The notes below the pieces were generated by a model. That model did no database searches and was not told the origin of the DNA. It saw only the letters and a list, made by a program, of their open reading frames with translations. Source: Methylobacterium sp. CB376 (GTDB lineage Bacteria > Pseudomonadota > Alphaproteobacteria > Rhizobiales > Beijerinckiaceae). From it: 64,000 nt of DNA. Numbering within the stretch: the first letter of the stretch is position 1; each line of letters begins with the position of its first letter. Shown in pieces: positions 63,124 through 64,000 of the stretch. The translations under genes were made by a program, and so were the position numbers. The DNA lies in the NCBI RefSeq assembly GCF_029714205.1, contig NZ_CP121648.1, positions 4,415,001-4,479,000 on the forward strand, in the 5' to 3' direction.

Positions 63124-64000
63124 TTGAAATTTGTTCGTGCAACAATCTTATCCGATGATCCCCTCATCATATTCACGGGAGGCTCGGGTGATGCGCCGGT
63201 TTCCGGATCGTCGCTCCTGGCGGAGCCTCTGCGTGATCGGAAAGTAACGTTTCTAATCTTGACCTTATGGTCGGCCGAGAGCAACGATCATGCCGACAAC
63301 TTGATGAATTTCGTAAAGAAATATGAGGCCGATTATCCAAATCACGAATATATCGTTTTTTGCAATACACAAGCTGAAGTCGAAAATCTTGCGCGCCGGG
63401 GCGTGCGGGCTTATTTTGGACAGCAGAACTCTTTCATCGATCCGAATGTTTATAAACCGATCGATGGCATCCCGAAAGATCTACAGGCAGTCTATACGGC
63501 ACAGCTTCACCCGTTCAAGAGACATGCTCTCTGCGCCGACCTCGACTCCGTAGGCCTCGTGTATCACTCGTTCGGAGAAGAAACGCGTGCGTACTACTCG
63601 GAGCTGAAGCAGCAGATTCCGGGCGCTCGCTTCATGAATGAAGAGCTGACGAGCCCGCCGCACGGGAATCTCTCGGCGCCGGAAGTCGTCACCATCATGA
63701 ATCGGGCGCATGTGGGACTCTGCCTCTCCGCCGAGGAGGGCGGCATGCATGCCAGCGTCGAGTATCTGCTCACCGGCCTGCCGGTCGTCTCGACGCCGTC
63801 CAAGGGCGGGCGCGATTTCTTCTTCGACAACAGCTTCGTCGAGATCGTGGATCCGACGCCGGCCGACGTTGCGAGGGGGGTGAGAGAGATCATCGGGCGG
63901 GCGCCGCCGGCGCAAGAGATCCGCAACCGGACGATCGACCTCCAGCGCAAGCAGATCGCTCTGTTTCAGGATTACCTGGACGGCTTGGTCAAGCAGAATG
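63124..64000 (+). CDS. glycosyltransferase, 3' end outside window
   Basis: The frame stays open to the window end (at least 292 codons). It reads LKFVRATILSDDPLIIFTGG, and later MNRAHVGLCLSAEEGGMHAS, then VEYLLTGLPVVSTPSKGGRD. This last run is the donor-binding region of GT-B glycosyltransferases, with the conserved Glu pair. GGGAG at 63111-63115 lies eight bases before TTG at 63124, the most likely start; no in-frame ATG lies nearby, and the frame is open back to 63031. Codon use is AT-richer at the 5' end than in neighbouring genes. Confidence 0.75.
   Translation, partial: MKFVRATILSDDPLIIFTGGSGDAPVSGSSLLAEPLRDRKVTFLILTLWSAESNDHADNLMNFVKKYEADYPNHEYIVFCNTQAEVENLARRGVRAYFGQQNSFIDPNVYKPIDGIPKDLQAVYTAQLHPFKRHALCADLDSVGLVYHSFGEETRAYYSELKQQIPGARFMNEELTSPPHGNLSAPEVVTIMNRAHVGLCLSAEEGGMHASVEYLLTGLPVVSTPSKGGRDFFFDNSFVEIVDPTPADVARGVREIIGRAPPAQEIRNRTIDLQRKQIALFQDYLDGLVKQN

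Overview
This window looks like a chromosome segment of a high-GC alphaproteobacterium, most likely a Methylobacterium (Hyphomicrobiales). The reasons are uniformly GC-rich codon use, a ctrA response-regulator gene divergent from fliI-fliJ, an flhA gene, and a mesaconyl-CoA hydratase gene of the ethylmalonyl-CoA pathway. The genus is an inference from gene content; nothing could be searched.

Left flank (1-25.8 kb), ordinary chromosome: tRNA-Ala(CGC), yggT and a DUF167 gene, meaC, mntR, a tungstate importer (tupBCA in a tightly overlapping operon), a GT-D glycosyltransferase with an N-terminal repeat module, ctrA, fliI-fliJ, a GNAT acetyltransferase, an alpha/beta hydrolase, a YbhN-type membrane protein, a methyltransferase, a CDF metal exporter, a CoA-transferase divergent from a citrate-synthase-like gene, flhA, two stress or envelope proteins, several small hypotheticals and a single-domain response regulator. 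A dispersed hairpin-plus-module repeat occurs downstream of fliJ and flhA, and again in the right flank.

Genomic island (25.85-48.31 kb): it is inserted at the 3' end of tRNA-Ser(GGA). The last 14 bases of the tRNA gene recur at 48299-48312, just beyond a tyrosine integrase gene, and similar CCCCAA-type sites lie just inside both ends. The left part carries the most notable cargo, a compact azole-RiPP (TOMM) cluster on the minus strand. It consists of a 129-residue precursor with a C-terminal Arg/Gly/Cys core holding 12 cysteines, a fused ThiF-like/YcaO cyclodehydratase, and a SagB-type dehydrogenase. A long hairpin separates the precursor from the enzymes. A secreted metallopeptidase and a two-domain VOC protein lie beside it. 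The middle (33.7-40.6 kb) is decayed mobile DNA: a 162-bp MITE-like element, two integrase C-terminal relics, a tape-measure relic, duplicated small genes (one pair with a frameshifted copy), and at least six copies of one terminator hairpin. The right part (42.2-48.2 kb) is an integrase/excisionase/primase-helicase module resembling P4-type satellites, with two large palindromes at the end of the primase gene.

Right flank (48.3-64 kb): a surface-polysaccharide cluster of glycosyltransferases and associated proteins. Three of these carry the same FD-x-x-WY...HYL-x-x-G-x-x-EGR-x-PN repeat as the GT-D protein at 5.2 kb. A small sulfotransferase and a glycosyltransferase cut by the window end follow.

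Best candidate for an undescribed system: the island-borne polythiazole RiPP cluster, whose precursor has an unusual signal-peptide-like segment in its leader and a core that is growing by tandem duplication.
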